Translations under genes and position numbers: made by a program | In this document: one piece after another, positions 7,147-13,413 of the stretch | Layout of the letters: every line of letters starts with the position of its first letter | Position numbering within the stretch: position 1 is the first letter of the stretch | The notes under the pieces: generated by a model | What the model saw: only the letters and a program-made list of their open reading frames with translations | Told to the model about the DNA's origin: nothing | Databases searched by the model: none | From: an uncultured Planctomycetaceae bacterium | GTDB lineage: Bacteria; Planctomycetota; Planctomycetia; Pirellulales; Pirellulaceae | NCBI GenBank assembly: GCA_903927685.1 | Contig: CAIYOB010001444.1 | Location: 1-13,413, forward strand | DNA: 13,413 bases | Reading direction: 5' to 3'

Positions 7147-7839
7147 ATGTTACGTCGATTCGTTGGGAAACACGGTGCGCGGCGGGCGTTCGCCGCCACG
7201 TCGGCAGAACCTGCGCCGCGCATCTCCTGTAGGACACTGGCGGTCGGTGGCACGATGGCCAGCGCGTTGGTGCTGGCCTGGCTGACCAGCGCATGGGCCG
7301 CTCCGGCCGATGAGCCTGCTCCCGTTGAGGGGACTGCGGCGGCTGCGAAGACACCCGCGCCCGCCAAACCCGCGGACAAGCCGCCCGACCCCGCGGACAA
7401 CTCGTACTGCTACGTGTGCCACGCGAATTACGAGCAGGAGGAGATGACCAAGGAGCACGTGCCGTTCGGCGTGGGCTGCGAGACGTGCCACGGCGAGTCG
7501 GACAAGCACAGCGGCGACGAAGACGGGTTGACGCCGCCGGACATCATGTTTCCGCGCGAGAAGATCAACTCCGCGTGCATGGCCGAGTGCCACAGCCGCG
7601 ACGATCTGGTCGCCAGCGGCAACCACGATGAACTGTTTGTCGACGCCAAGAAGACCGACAAGACTTGCACCGAGTGCCACGCGGAAAAACACCGCCTGAA
7701 GGTCCGCACCCGGATCTGGGACAAGGCCACCCGAAAACTGCTGTCCGACGACGGCGTGCGGATGATGTACAAGGACTCGCCAGCCACGACGGGCGTGGCG
7801 TCGCCGGCCAAGCCCGAAGCGAAACCGGAGAAACAATAA
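7147..7839 (+). CDS. Multihaem c-type cytochrome
   Basis: The 230-residue protein has a long basic N-region, a hydrophobic segment (about 33-50) and a likely cleavage site after Ala51 (AWA|AP), followed by an Ala/Pro-rich linker to about residue 83. Covalent haem sites are CYVCH (88-92), CETCH (111-115) and CTECH (174-178), plus an atypical CMAECH (144-149, CX3CH). This suggests three or four haems. Additional His residues (104, 121, 160, 182) could be axial ligands. It would act outside the cytoplasmic membrane as an electron carrier. The start has only a weak AAGAGA site. An internal ATG at 7255 (residue 37) would give a shorter signal peptide and cannot be excluded. It lies 34 bp after the aldo/keto-like gene, a plausible redox partner. 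The specific cytochrome family is not identified. Confidence 0.85.
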   Translation: MLRRFVGKHGARRAFAATSAEPAPRISCRTLAVGGTMASALVLAWLTSAWAAPADEPAPVEGTAAAAKTPAPAKPADKPPDPADNSYCYVCHANYEQEEMTKEHVPFGVGCETCHGESDKHSGDEDGLTPPDIMFPREKINSACMAECHSRDDLVASGNHDELFVDAKKTDKTCTECHAEKHRLKVRTRIWDKATRKLLSDDGVRMMYKDSPATTGVASPAKPEAKPEKQ

Positions 7840-7860
7840 CCCGTCGCCGGGGCCAAGTCT

Positions 7861-7950
7861 TGGGGCAGGGTGCCGGAGGTCGAGTGCTGCGTACCCCCCA
7901 GTGGCAAAAACTGGGGGCTCGCCACTCGTGGCTCGCCCCCAGCCACCCAA
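7861..7950 (-). repeat. Interspersed palindromic repeat element, copy 2
   Basis: On the minus strand this aligns closely with the element at 132-225. It contains a 32-bp near-perfect palindrome at 7911-7942: 8-bp arms CTGGGGGC/GCCCCCAG around an inner GCCAC-TC-GTGGC. The copy lies between the convergent ends of the cytochrome and Gfo/Idh/MocA genes, where such a hairpin could end transcription in both directions. Confidence 0.8.
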
Positions 7951-7985
7951 CCTCAATTCCTAGCTTGGACAACGCACCAGCCCAC

Positions 7986-8036
7986 GCCCGAAACGCCAGT
8001 GAGGAGACGCGGGGCCCGCTCGCTCGCGTTTCGGGC
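7986..8036. repeat. Palindromic repeat between convergent genes, possible bidirectional terminator
   Basis: The 11-bp arms GCCCGAAACGC (7986-7996) and GCGTTTCGGGC (8026-8036) are exact reverse complements, and pairing continues inward imperfectly. I recall similar GCCCGAA...TTCGGGC repeats from planctomycete genomes. No U-rich tract follows on either strand, so a terminator role is inferred only from position. Confidence 0.65.
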
Positions 8037-8060
8037 TTGCCAGGGCATGCGGACGCGTTC

Positions 8061-9071
8061 TCAGAACGCCTGGTTCGCCGCCTGGACGATCTGCAGGCCG
8101 ACTTCCATGGCGCGGCGACCGTCCTGCGGGGTGATCGACGGGGCCTTGCCTTCCTGGATGCAGCGGACGAAGTACTCATCCATCTGCTGGTGTCCCCACA
8201 TCCGCGGGCCCGGTTCGCCGAGTTTCCATTCGCTCTTGGCCGGGGCGTCGCCGAATACGGTCAGGGTGTCGTTCCAGGTGGCGTCGATCAGGCAGTTCGA
8301 GTCGCCGATGACTTCCAGGCGGGACGTCGACGAAGACCGCGTCACGTTGCCGCTGTACTGTAGGCTGCCGGCCATCCCGTTGGCCAGCCGGACGGTCGCC
8401 GCGGCGTCGTAGCCCAGCGTGCCGCCGAACTGGGCCAGCTTGCTGTACGTGACGGCCGAGTGCACTTCGGTGACCTCGGTCTCGAACAGCCAGCGGAGCA
8501 GGTCAATCGACCAGACGCACAGCGTGTACAGCGGTCCGCCGCTTTCCCGCAGCTTCCACATCCACGAACTGGGCGGCCACTGATCGGCCAAGTCCTTGGC
8601 CGAAATGAACTCGCGGTAGATCGCACAGGACGGTTTGCCGACCACGCCCTGTTCGATCATCGCCTTGGCTTTGACGTAGTTGGGCGTGAAGCGGAAATTC
8701 AGGCTGGGCATCAGGATCACGCCCGCCTTCTGGGCGGCTTCGATCAGGCGGTCGGCCTCTTCCAGGTTCGCGGCCAGTGGCATTTCGCACAGCACGTGCT
8801 TGCCGGCCTCGATTGCCGCCATGGAAGCCTTGGCGTGCAGCGGCGTGGGCAGCGAGACAACCACAGCCTGGATGTCGGGATCCTTGACCAAGTCGGCATA
8901 ATCCTGGTAGGCGGACTTCAGCGGGTATTTCTTCTGGACTTTGCCCAGTCGCTTGGCGTCCGCATCCGCCACCGCCACCAATTGGGCACCCTCGATCGAA
9001 CTGAACGCCGGCACATGCGCGCCGCGACCGACAAATCCGCAACCAACGACTCCCACACCGACGGTACTCAT
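8061..9071 (-). CDS. Gfo/Idh/MocA-family oxidoreductase-like protein with altered active site
   Basis: The 336-residue protein has the NAD(P)-binding Rossmann motif VGVVGCGFVGRG (6-17), then ADADAKR, VVVSLPTPLHA (70-80) and KHVLCEMPLA (91-100). In this family the last motif is normally EKP, where Lys helps catalysis; here it is EMP (Met97). In the second domain GGPLYTLCVWSIDLLRWL (178-195) the usual GxHxxD His is Trp187, although Asp190 is kept. The fold and cofactor site are therefore intact but two catalytic residues are missing. There is no Tat leader, so it is cytoplasmic. The ATG at 9071 overlaps by 4 bp (ATGA) the stop of a possible small ORF upstream, and only a weak AGCGAG lies before it. 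The substrate is unknown; typical members act on sugars or cyclitols. Confidence 0.88.
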   Translation of the reverse strand: MSTVGVGVVGCGFVGRGAHVPAFSSIEGAQLVAVADADAKRLGKVQKKYPLKSAYQDYADLVKDPDIQAVVVSLPTPLHAKASMAAIEAGKHVLCEMPLAANLEEADRLIEAAQKAGVILMPSLNFRFTPNYVKAKAMIEQGVVGKPSCAIYREFISAKDLADQWPPSSWMWKLRESGGPLYTLCVWSIDLLRWLFETEVTEVHSAVTYSKLAQFGGTLGYDAAATVRLANGMAGSLQYSGNVTRSSSTSRLEVIGDSNCLIDATWNDTLTVFGDAPAKSEWKLGEPGPRMWGHQQMDEYFVRCIQEGKAPSITPQDGRRAMEVGLQIVQAANQAF

Positions 9072-9268
9072 AGAAACTCGCTTTCCACAACAGAAGGTTT
9101 AGTGAACGCAGGAAGCTCTTCGGCTTGGAGGGACAGCTTTGGCAGGACCAACGAGCCGGCCGCGGACTCGTCGAAAACGCGGACGAAGAGGCCGGCACGC
9201 TGGTCGCGTGCGAGCCGCGGCAGCAGCGGAAGGCCGACTTCACGCGGCTTTCCGCTGGTGTACTTCAA
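9068..9268 (-). CDS. Possible small ORF or gene remnant, coupled to the Gfo/Idh/MocA gene
   Basis: This open frame encodes up to 66 residues from a TTG with no clear ribosome binding site. The translation includes RAGLFVRVFDESAAGSLV and LPKLSLQAEELPAFTK, which look more protein-like than the shadow frames nearby. Its TGA overlaps the ATG of the next gene as ATGA, the usual arrangement for coupled translation. The frame begins at the edge of a repeat element (9277-9370). It could be the tail of an older gene cut by that repeat, or a chance frame. I do not recognise a family. Confidence 0.3.
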   Translation of the reverse strand: MKYTSGKPREVGLPLLPRLARDQRAGLFVRVFDESAAGSLVLPKLSLQAEELPAFTKPSVVESEFL

Positions 9269-9276
9269 GGCCCAAT

Positions 9277-9370
9277 GCAGGGGTGCCTAGGGTTGAGCGC
9301 AGCGAGCCTCCAGAAGCAAGAACCGGGGCGAGCCACTCGCGTCTCGCACACGCCCCTAGTCGCCCCGGCA
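9277..9370 (-). repeat. Interspersed palindromic repeat element, copy 3
   Basis: On the minus strand this aligns with the copies at 132-225 and 7861-7950, sharing the GAGTGGCTCGCCCC-like half and the GGAGGCTCGCTGCGCTC half, but it is more diverged. It lies just past the 3' end of the corrinoid protein gene. Like copies 1 and 2 it sits at a gene 3' end. Confidence 0.7.
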
Positions 9371-9392
9371 CAGCCCCGGAAACCACGCGGTG

Positions 9393-10028
9393 TCAGGCCG
9401 CCAGGCCCAACAGCTTGCGAGCCACGTCGACGGCGCTGGCCGCGTCCGGCGCATAGCCGTCGGCGCCGACCTGGTCGGCGTAAGCCTGCGTCACCGGCGC
9501 CCCGCCGATCACGATCTTGGCGACGCCCACTCCCGCGTTCTTCAGGGCTTCGACCGTCGTCTTGATGGCCGGCATCGTGGTGGTCAACAAGGCCGATAGT
9601 CCGACCAGGTCCGCATTATGCTGCTTCGCCGCATCGACGAATTTCTGCGGTGCGACGTTGGTCCCCAAGTCGACGACGTCAAAGTTGGCTCCCTTCCACA
9701 TCATGGCCACGAGGTTCTTGCCGATGTCGTGCAAGTCCCCGGCCACGGTGCCGATGACCGCCTTGGCGACGGGCTTGATCCCCGCTTCGACCAGCAGCGG
9801 CTCCAGGCGAGCCATCGCTTCTTTCATCGCCCGCGCGGCGATGAGCATTTCAGGGACGAAGATCTCGTTGCATTGAAACCGGCGTCCGACGTCGTCCATG
9901 GCGACGACCATCGAATCCAGGATTTCCTGGGCCGGGACCTTGGCATTGATCGCCTCCGTCGTCATCGCGACGGCCTCTTCCCGATTGCCGGACTTGATCG
10001 CTTCGCTTAGCTTTTGGAGATCAGGCAT
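9393..10028 (-). CDS. Corrinoid (cobalamin-binding) protein of a methyltransferase system
   Basis: The 211-residue protein is a full-length methyltransferase-cognate corrinoid protein of the MtbC/MtaC/MttC type. Residues 1-85 form the helical cap (B12-binding_2), with EILDSMVVAMDDVGRRF and IFVPEMLIAARAM. The B12-binding Rossmann domain follows with DLHDIGKN (98-105), where His100 is the lower axial cobalt ligand. Then come GLSALLTTTMP (143-153) and IGGAPVTQAYADQVGADGY (174-192). It carries a methyl group on cobalt between a substrate-specific methyltransferase and an acceptor such as tetrahydrofolate. The ATG is preceded by GGGTAGG 5 nt upstream. The divergently placed RACo-like gene would reactivate its cobalt when oxidised. 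No methyltransferase gene is present here, so the substrate is unknown. Confidence 0.92.
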   Translation of the reverse strand: MPDLQKLSEAIKSGNREEAVAMTTEAINAKVPAQEILDSMVVAMDDVGRRFQCNEIFVPEMLIAARAMKEAMARLEPLLVEAGIKPVAKAVIGTVAGDLHDIGKNLVAMMWKGANFDVVDLGTNVAPQKFVDAAKQHNADLVGLSALLTTTMPAIKTTVEALKNAGVGVAKIVIGGAPVTQAYADQVGADGYAPDAASAVDVARKLLGLAA

Positions 10029-10152
10029 AGAAACCTACCCTTTCGCAAGAGACCCAACTCATCGTCCTCGTGCCACCGCGGGCGGCAGGCGTCACTCCGG
10101 TCGCTGCTCGATGCCGTCGCGCACGGCCAAGGGGTATCAATTCCGAGTCCGC

Positions 10153-10181
10153 AGTTTACAATACGCCGATTCAGTAATCAA
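10153..10181 (-). promoter_or_regulatory. Possible sigma70-like promoter of the corrinoid protein gene
   Basis: On the minus strand TTGATT and TAAACT are separated by 17 bp, each matching 4 of 6 consensus positions, with an untranslated leader of about 120 nt. This lies in the 307-bp divergent intergenic region 10029-10335. I see no recognisable B12 riboswitch in that region, and no convincing promoter facing the RACo-like gene beyond an AT-rich patch at 10267-10272. Confidence 0.3.
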
Positions 10182-10335
10182 CGATACCTGAGACCGATCA
10201 TGAGAAAGTTATCCAGATGCCCGCGGAATCGTCTGGGACGCCCCCCTACAGCACCCCCGGACGGCATATTTTACCGTGTTCTTGTGGTGCCAGCCCCCTA
10301 GTGCTCCCTCATCGCGACGCCAGACCGAAACAACC

Positions 10336-12345
10336 ATGGCCTCTTCCACTCACCTGACTGTCCGTGTTGCCGACAAGATCCAGACCGTAACCGCCGAGGG
10401 CCGCCGCACCCAGGTCGTCCTGTCAGCACTGTTACGGCAAGCCGGCGTGGCGCTGAACACGCGGTGCGGTCAGCGCGGGCTGTGCGACGGCTGCCTGATC
10501 GATCTGGTGCGCGGCGAATTGATCGACGCGGGGACGGGCACAACGCTGCGGGCTGACGGCCAGCCGCATAGCGTCCGCGCCTGTCAGTTCCACTTGCCCC
10601 CCGAGGGCGAAGTCGAAATCCATGTCCCCGGCCGGTCGTTGCTGGCGCACGAGCCGCAAGTCGTCACCACATTTCGAGTCAACGTCTCGCGGGCCCACGA
10701 TCCGCTGTGGCAACGGCTGGACCTGACTGGCGGCGAATTGGCGGCGGTCGCGTCTGCCGCAGATCCGACGGCCGGCCAGTCGCTGGCCGAAGCCGTTTGC
10801 GGAGCGATTGCGGCCGTGCGCGACTTCGATCTGCCCGTGCTGGCCGCCCCGGGATGGGAGCCTGGAAACGGGGCTGGGCCGCCGGCTGCCGTGGTGTTGG
10901 AACAGGCGGGCGAAGCGTGGCTGGTCCGGCCGGTCGAGTCCAGCGACGCGGCGACGCCTTTCGGCGTGGCCGTGGACATCGGCACAACCACGGTCGTCTG
11001 CGTGCTGGTCGATTTGACCACAGGCGAGATCGTCAACACCGCGTCGGCGCTGAACGCCCAAGTTCGCCTGGGCGACAATGTGTTGACGCGAATCCAGCTG
11101 TGCATCACGCACCCCAAGATGATCGCACGGTTGCAGCATGCGGTCGTCGGGAGGACGCTCCGGCCCTTGCTCGAACAGCTGTTGCTGGAAACGGGAGTCA
11201 GGCCCGACCAAGTCCGCTCGCTGGTGATTGCGGGCAACACCACCATGCTGCACTTGTTCGCCGGGATTGACCCCAGTTCCCTGGGCACGGCACCGTTCAC
11301 GGCGCAATTCCTGGAGCACCGCGTGCTCCGGACCAGCGAATTGCCCTTGCGCGTGCGGCCGAAGGCAAGCCGAGCCACTCCGGACGTGGACCCGTCGGAT
11401 TTGGCGCCGACGGACGCGGACCCAATGGAGGACGCCGAAGAGTCCGCCGGGGCTGTTCCCGCGTCCGAGCCGGCGGCAAGCTCGGGTGACCGCCCCGCCC
11501 CCGCCCCGGCCGTCCACTTGTTGCCCGGCGCGGCCGCCTATGTCGGCGCGGACGTCATGGCGGGCGTGTTCGCCAGCGGGATGGTCTACAGCTCGGAAAC
11601 CAGCCTGCTGGTGGATGTCGGCACCAACGGCGAAATCGTGCTCAAACATGGCGACCGGTTCTGGGGCTGTGCCACGGCCGCCGGCCCGGCCTTCGAGGGA
11701 TCGGGACTCAGTTGCGGGATGCGGGCCGGACGCGGCGCGATCAGCCACATCCGCCTGGATCATGGCTCGCCGGAACCTCAGATCGAAGTGATCAACAACG
11801 GGCCGCCCATCGGCGTTTGCGGCACCGCCTATGTGGACTTCGTCGCCCAAGCGCGCCGGACGGGAATCCTGCGGCACAACGGCCGGTTCGCGCCGGAGGC
11901 CGACCGCGATCCGCGGGTCCGGCCGGGCAAGCACGGCCGCGAGTTTGTGATCGCCGCCGGCGCGGACGGCCAGCCGATCTACATCTCCGAGTCGGACGTC
12001 GCCCGGCTGCTGCAAGCCAAGGCTGCGATCGCGGCGGGCATCGTGTGCCTGCTGAACTGCGCCGGCTTGACGCCGTCGGACGTGCGGATTCTGTATCTGG
12101 CCGGCGGATTCGGTTTCCACATGGACGTCGAAAACGTGATTCGCTGCGGTCTGCTGCCCGGGTTCCGGCCGGATCAGATCAGCCTGGTCGGCAACACCTC
12201 GCTGGCCGGCGCCTACCTGGCGCTGCTGGACAGCAGCGTGCTGGACGAAATCAAAAAGGTCAGCGCCCGGGTGGAGACGATCGAGTTGAACCTGGTCCCG
12301 GAGTTCGAGTCGGTCTACATCGACCAATTGGCCGTTTCCGGTTAG
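10336..12345 (+). CDS. RACo-like reductive activator of corrinoid proteins (2Fe-2S ferredoxin plus ASKHA domain)
   Basis: The 669-residue protein has an N-terminal plant-type ferredoxin domain with Cys44, Cys50, Cys53 and Cys83 (CX5CX2C...C) for a 2Fe-2S cluster. It then has a linker region and a C-terminal DUF4445/ASKHA ATPase domain: phosphate loops VDIGTTTV (213-220) and DVGTNGE (427-433), GNTTM (300-304) and LAGGFGFHM near the end. Members of this family use ATP to drive reduction of oxidised Co(II) corrinoid proteins to Co(I). An Ala/Pro/Asp-rich stretch (about 341-391) interrupts the ASKHA domain. The ATG at 10336 fits the ferredoxin domain start but has no clear ribosome binding site; a GTG at 10276 is an in-frame alternative. 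It is divergent from the corrinoid protein gene, its likely partner. Confidence 0.92.
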   Translation: MASSTHLTVRVADKIQTVTAEGRRTQVVLSALLRQAGVALNTRCGQRGLCDGCLIDLVRGELIDAGTGTTLRADGQPHSVRACQFHLPPEGEVEIHVPGRSLLAHEPQVVTTFRVNVSRAHDPLWQRLDLTGGELAAVASAADPTAGQSLAEAVCGAIAAVRDFDLPVLAAPGWEPGNGAGPPAAVVLEQAGEAWLVRPVESSDAATPFGVAVDIGTTTVVCVLVDLTTGEIVNTASALNAQVRLGDNVLTRIQLCITHPKMIARLQHAVVGRTLRPLLEQLLLETGVRPDQVRSLVIAGNTTMLHLFAGIDPSSLGTAPFTAQFLEHRVLRTSELPLRVRPKASRATPDVDPSDLAPTDADPMEDAEESAGAVPASEPAASSGDRPAPAPAVHLLPGAAAYVGADVMAGVFASGMVYSSETSLLVDVGTNGEIVLKHGDRFWGCATAAGPAFEGSGLSCGMRAGRGAISHIRLDHGSPEPQIEVINNGPPIGVCGTAYVDFVAQARRTGILRHNGRFAPEADRDPRVRPGKHGREFVIAAGADGQPIYISESDVARLLQAKAAIAAGIVCLLNCAGLTPSDVRILYLAGGFGFHMDVENVIRCGLLPGFRPDQISLVGNTSLAGAYLALLDSSVLDEIKKVSARVETIELNLVPEFESVYIDQLAVSG

Positions 12346-12346
12346 A

Positions 12347-12378
12347 CCGGATTCGTGATCCGGCGAACGCCCGTTCGC
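12347..12378 (+). terminator. Two adjacent hairpins after the RACo-like gene
   Basis: CCGGAT-TCGTG-ATCCGG (12347-12363) is followed directly by GCGAAC-GCCC-GTTCGC (12363-12378), beginning 2 nt after the stop codon. Neither is followed by a U tract, so intrinsic termination is uncertain, but the position suits a terminator or an mRNA 3'-end stabiliser. Confidence 0.4.
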
Positions 12379-12437
12379 ATGCCGACGCTCGTGCCTCCGG
12401 TGCGCCCGTGCCCCCGAAAACCGGCCGCCGATTTCTC

Positions 12438-12467
12438 TTGACCCGGCACGCCGAACGCGTTTATACT
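12438..12467 (+). promoter_or_regulatory. Sigma70-like promoter of the PpiC/SurA-like gene
   Basis: TTGACC and TATACT (each 5 of 6 consensus) are separated by 18 bp. Transcription would start near 12474, about 70 nt before the ATG. This is the best promoter match I see in the window. Confidence 0.6.
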
Positions 12468-12544
12468 CCCGCATCCCGCAACGCTCGGGGACTTCCCGCG
12501 CAGGTGGACAACCATTTCCTACCGTCCAGATGGAGAAGGCGATC

Positions 12545-13413
12545 ATGGCTGGCAAGGATGCTAGCGGCCGCACGCCGCGCTCGGGTTTCGCGCACTTCGC
12601 GTCCCTCACGTTTCATGCCCCCCTCCTGGTCTCGATCCTGACATTGGCGCTGCTGGGCGCAGGCTTGAGCGACGTCCTGCCCCTGCACGCCCAACAGGCT
12701 GGTTCGGCACCCGCTCGCGCCGCAGCTCCCGCGTCCGCACCGGCCACGGCCGCACCCGCCGCAGCCACGGCTTCAGCCGCCCAGCCCGATCCGGCCAAGT
12801 CGCCGGTGATGGCGGTGGTCAATGGCGAACAGATTACCCGCCAGACGCTGGCCGGCGAATGCGTTCGCCGCTACGCGGACGACGTTCTGGACAGCATGAT
12901 CAGCAAGCAGATTCTGCTCCAAGCCTGCCAGTCCCGCGGCGTGACGATCACGCAGAAAGATGTCGAAGACGAAATCAACCAGGTGGCGACGAAGTTCGGC
13001 CTGTCGGTCGATCGCTGGCTGTCGCTGCTGGAAAGCGAGCGGAACGTGGACCCGCAGCAGTATCGCAAGGACATTATCTGGCCGACCCTGGCCCTGCGGC
13101 GGCTGGCGGCGAACCGGACCACGGTTTCGCAGGACGATTTCCGCCAGGCGTTTGAGGCGGAGTACGGCCCCAAGGTCAAGGCGCGCTTGATCGCCGTCAC
13201 CAGCCGGCAGAAGGCCGACTGGGTGCTGAAGGCGGCCCAGGCCAATCCCGAGAGCTTTGCCCAGCTGGCCAAAGAGCATTCAGAGGATCGGGCGACGGCC
13301 AGCGCGTACGGCGTCATTCCCCCCATCCGCAAGCATGTCGGCGATCCCAACCTCGAACAAATCGCCTTCGGCTTGAAGGAAGGCGAACTCTCGCCCGTGA
13401 TCCAGGTCGGCAA
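12545..13413 (+). CDS. SurA/PpiC-like peptidyl-prolyl isomerase or chaperone (partial, runs off right edge)
   Basis: The frame is open for 289 codons to the window end. A hydrophobic segment (about residues 24-46, HAPLLVSILTLALLGAGL) acts as a signal peptide or anchor. An Ala/Pro-rich linker follows (about 50-85), then a SurA-N-like helical region starting VMAVVNGEQITRQTL, with LDSMISKQILLQACQSRGV and KDVEDEINQVATKFGL. The parvulin-type PPIase domain begins around KARLIAVTSRQKAD and includes FAQLAKEHSED and AFGLKEGELSPVIQVG before the cut. Such proteins fold or escort secreted and outer-membrane proteins. The start at 12545 has GGAGAAGG just upstream; the in-frame ATG at 12530 lacks a site and overlaps it. 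The rest of the gene is missing, so its full domain set is unknown. Confidence 0.85.
   Translation, partial: MAGKDASGRTPRSGFAHFASLTFHAPLLVSILTLALLGAGLSDVLPLHAQQAGSAPARAAAPASAPATAAPAAATASAAQPDPAKSPVMAVVNGEQITRQTLAGECVRRYADDVLDSMISKQILLQACQSRGVTITQKDVEDEINQVATKFGLSVDRWLSLLESERNVDPQQYRKDIIWPTLALRRLAANRTTVSQDDFRQAFEAEYGPKVKARLIAVTSRQKADWVLKAAQANPESFAQLAKEHSEDRATASAYGVIPPIRKHVGDPNLEQIAFGLKEGELSPVIQVG

Noticed and set aside
10029..10335. Cobalamin riboswitch upstream of the corrinoid protein or its activator
   Set aside because: I looked for the conserved B12-box sequence on both strands and found no convincing match. A covariance-model search would settle it.
10432..12609. Minus-strand 725-residue frame
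   Set aside because: It is antisense to the well-supported RACo-like gene, is rich in Arg, Gln and His, and has no recognisable motif.

Overview
The window looks like a chromosomal segment from a GC-rich planctomycete, probably of the Pirellulales type. The grounds are several short metabolic genes with Tat-type (twin-arginine) leaders, Gfo/Idh/MocA and aldo/keto reductase family proteins, and a secreted protein with 'PLYG' and 'DRNGDLDLTNDD' stretches of a kind I associate with planctomycetes. GC-rich intergenic repeats whose spurious translation reads 'GVERSEPPE' point the same way. This assignment comes from recognition, not from a database search.

Layout, left to right. (1) Positions 1-54: the first 18 codons of a minus-strand Tat-exported protein that runs off the left edge. 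(2) 55-385: an intergenic stretch with a repeat element, including three 48-bp tandem units. (3) 386-3589, minus strand: a possible three-gene run read right to left. It holds a large secreted protein (1760-3589), a small unknown protein (1333-1665) and an aldo/keto reductase with a full catalytic tetrad (386-1297). (4) 3798-5832, minus: a DUF2064-type glycosyltransferase overlapping a short uvrC by 8 bp. (5) 5985-7839, plus: a Tat-exported aldo/keto-like protein lacking most of its tetrad, followed by a multihaem cytochrome c. (6) 7840-8060: two palindromic repeats between convergent genes. (7) 8061-9071, minus: a Gfo/Idh/MocA protein with altered active-site residues, preceded by a possible small ORF and another repeat. 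(8) 9393-12345: a divergent pair, a corrinoid (B12) protein and a RACo-like ferredoxin/ASKHA reductive activator. (9) 12545 to the right edge, plus: a SurA/PpiC-like chaperone/peptidyl-prolyl isomerase, cut by the window end, with a good sigma70-like promoter.

The most notable observation is in the large secreted protein. Its open frame appears to end at a UGA (1913-1915), but the same frame continues for 50 more sense codons with host-like codon use to a TAA at 1760. The peptide across the junction reads FG-U-GGTCGYSW. A perfect 8-bp stem with a UGG triloop lies 13 nt after the UGA, placing the apical loop about 20 nt downstream with G in the expected place. That geometry fits a bacterial SECIS, so the gene is a strong candidate for a selenoprotein that automated annotation would truncate at residue 558.

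A functional link between neighbours is clearest for the corrinoid protein and its activator, which together imply a corrinoid-dependent methyl-transfer pathway. Its methyltransferases are not in the window. The aldo/keto-like protein and cytochrome c are spaced like an operon and both look exported, suggesting a periplasmic or paryphoplasmic redox role.
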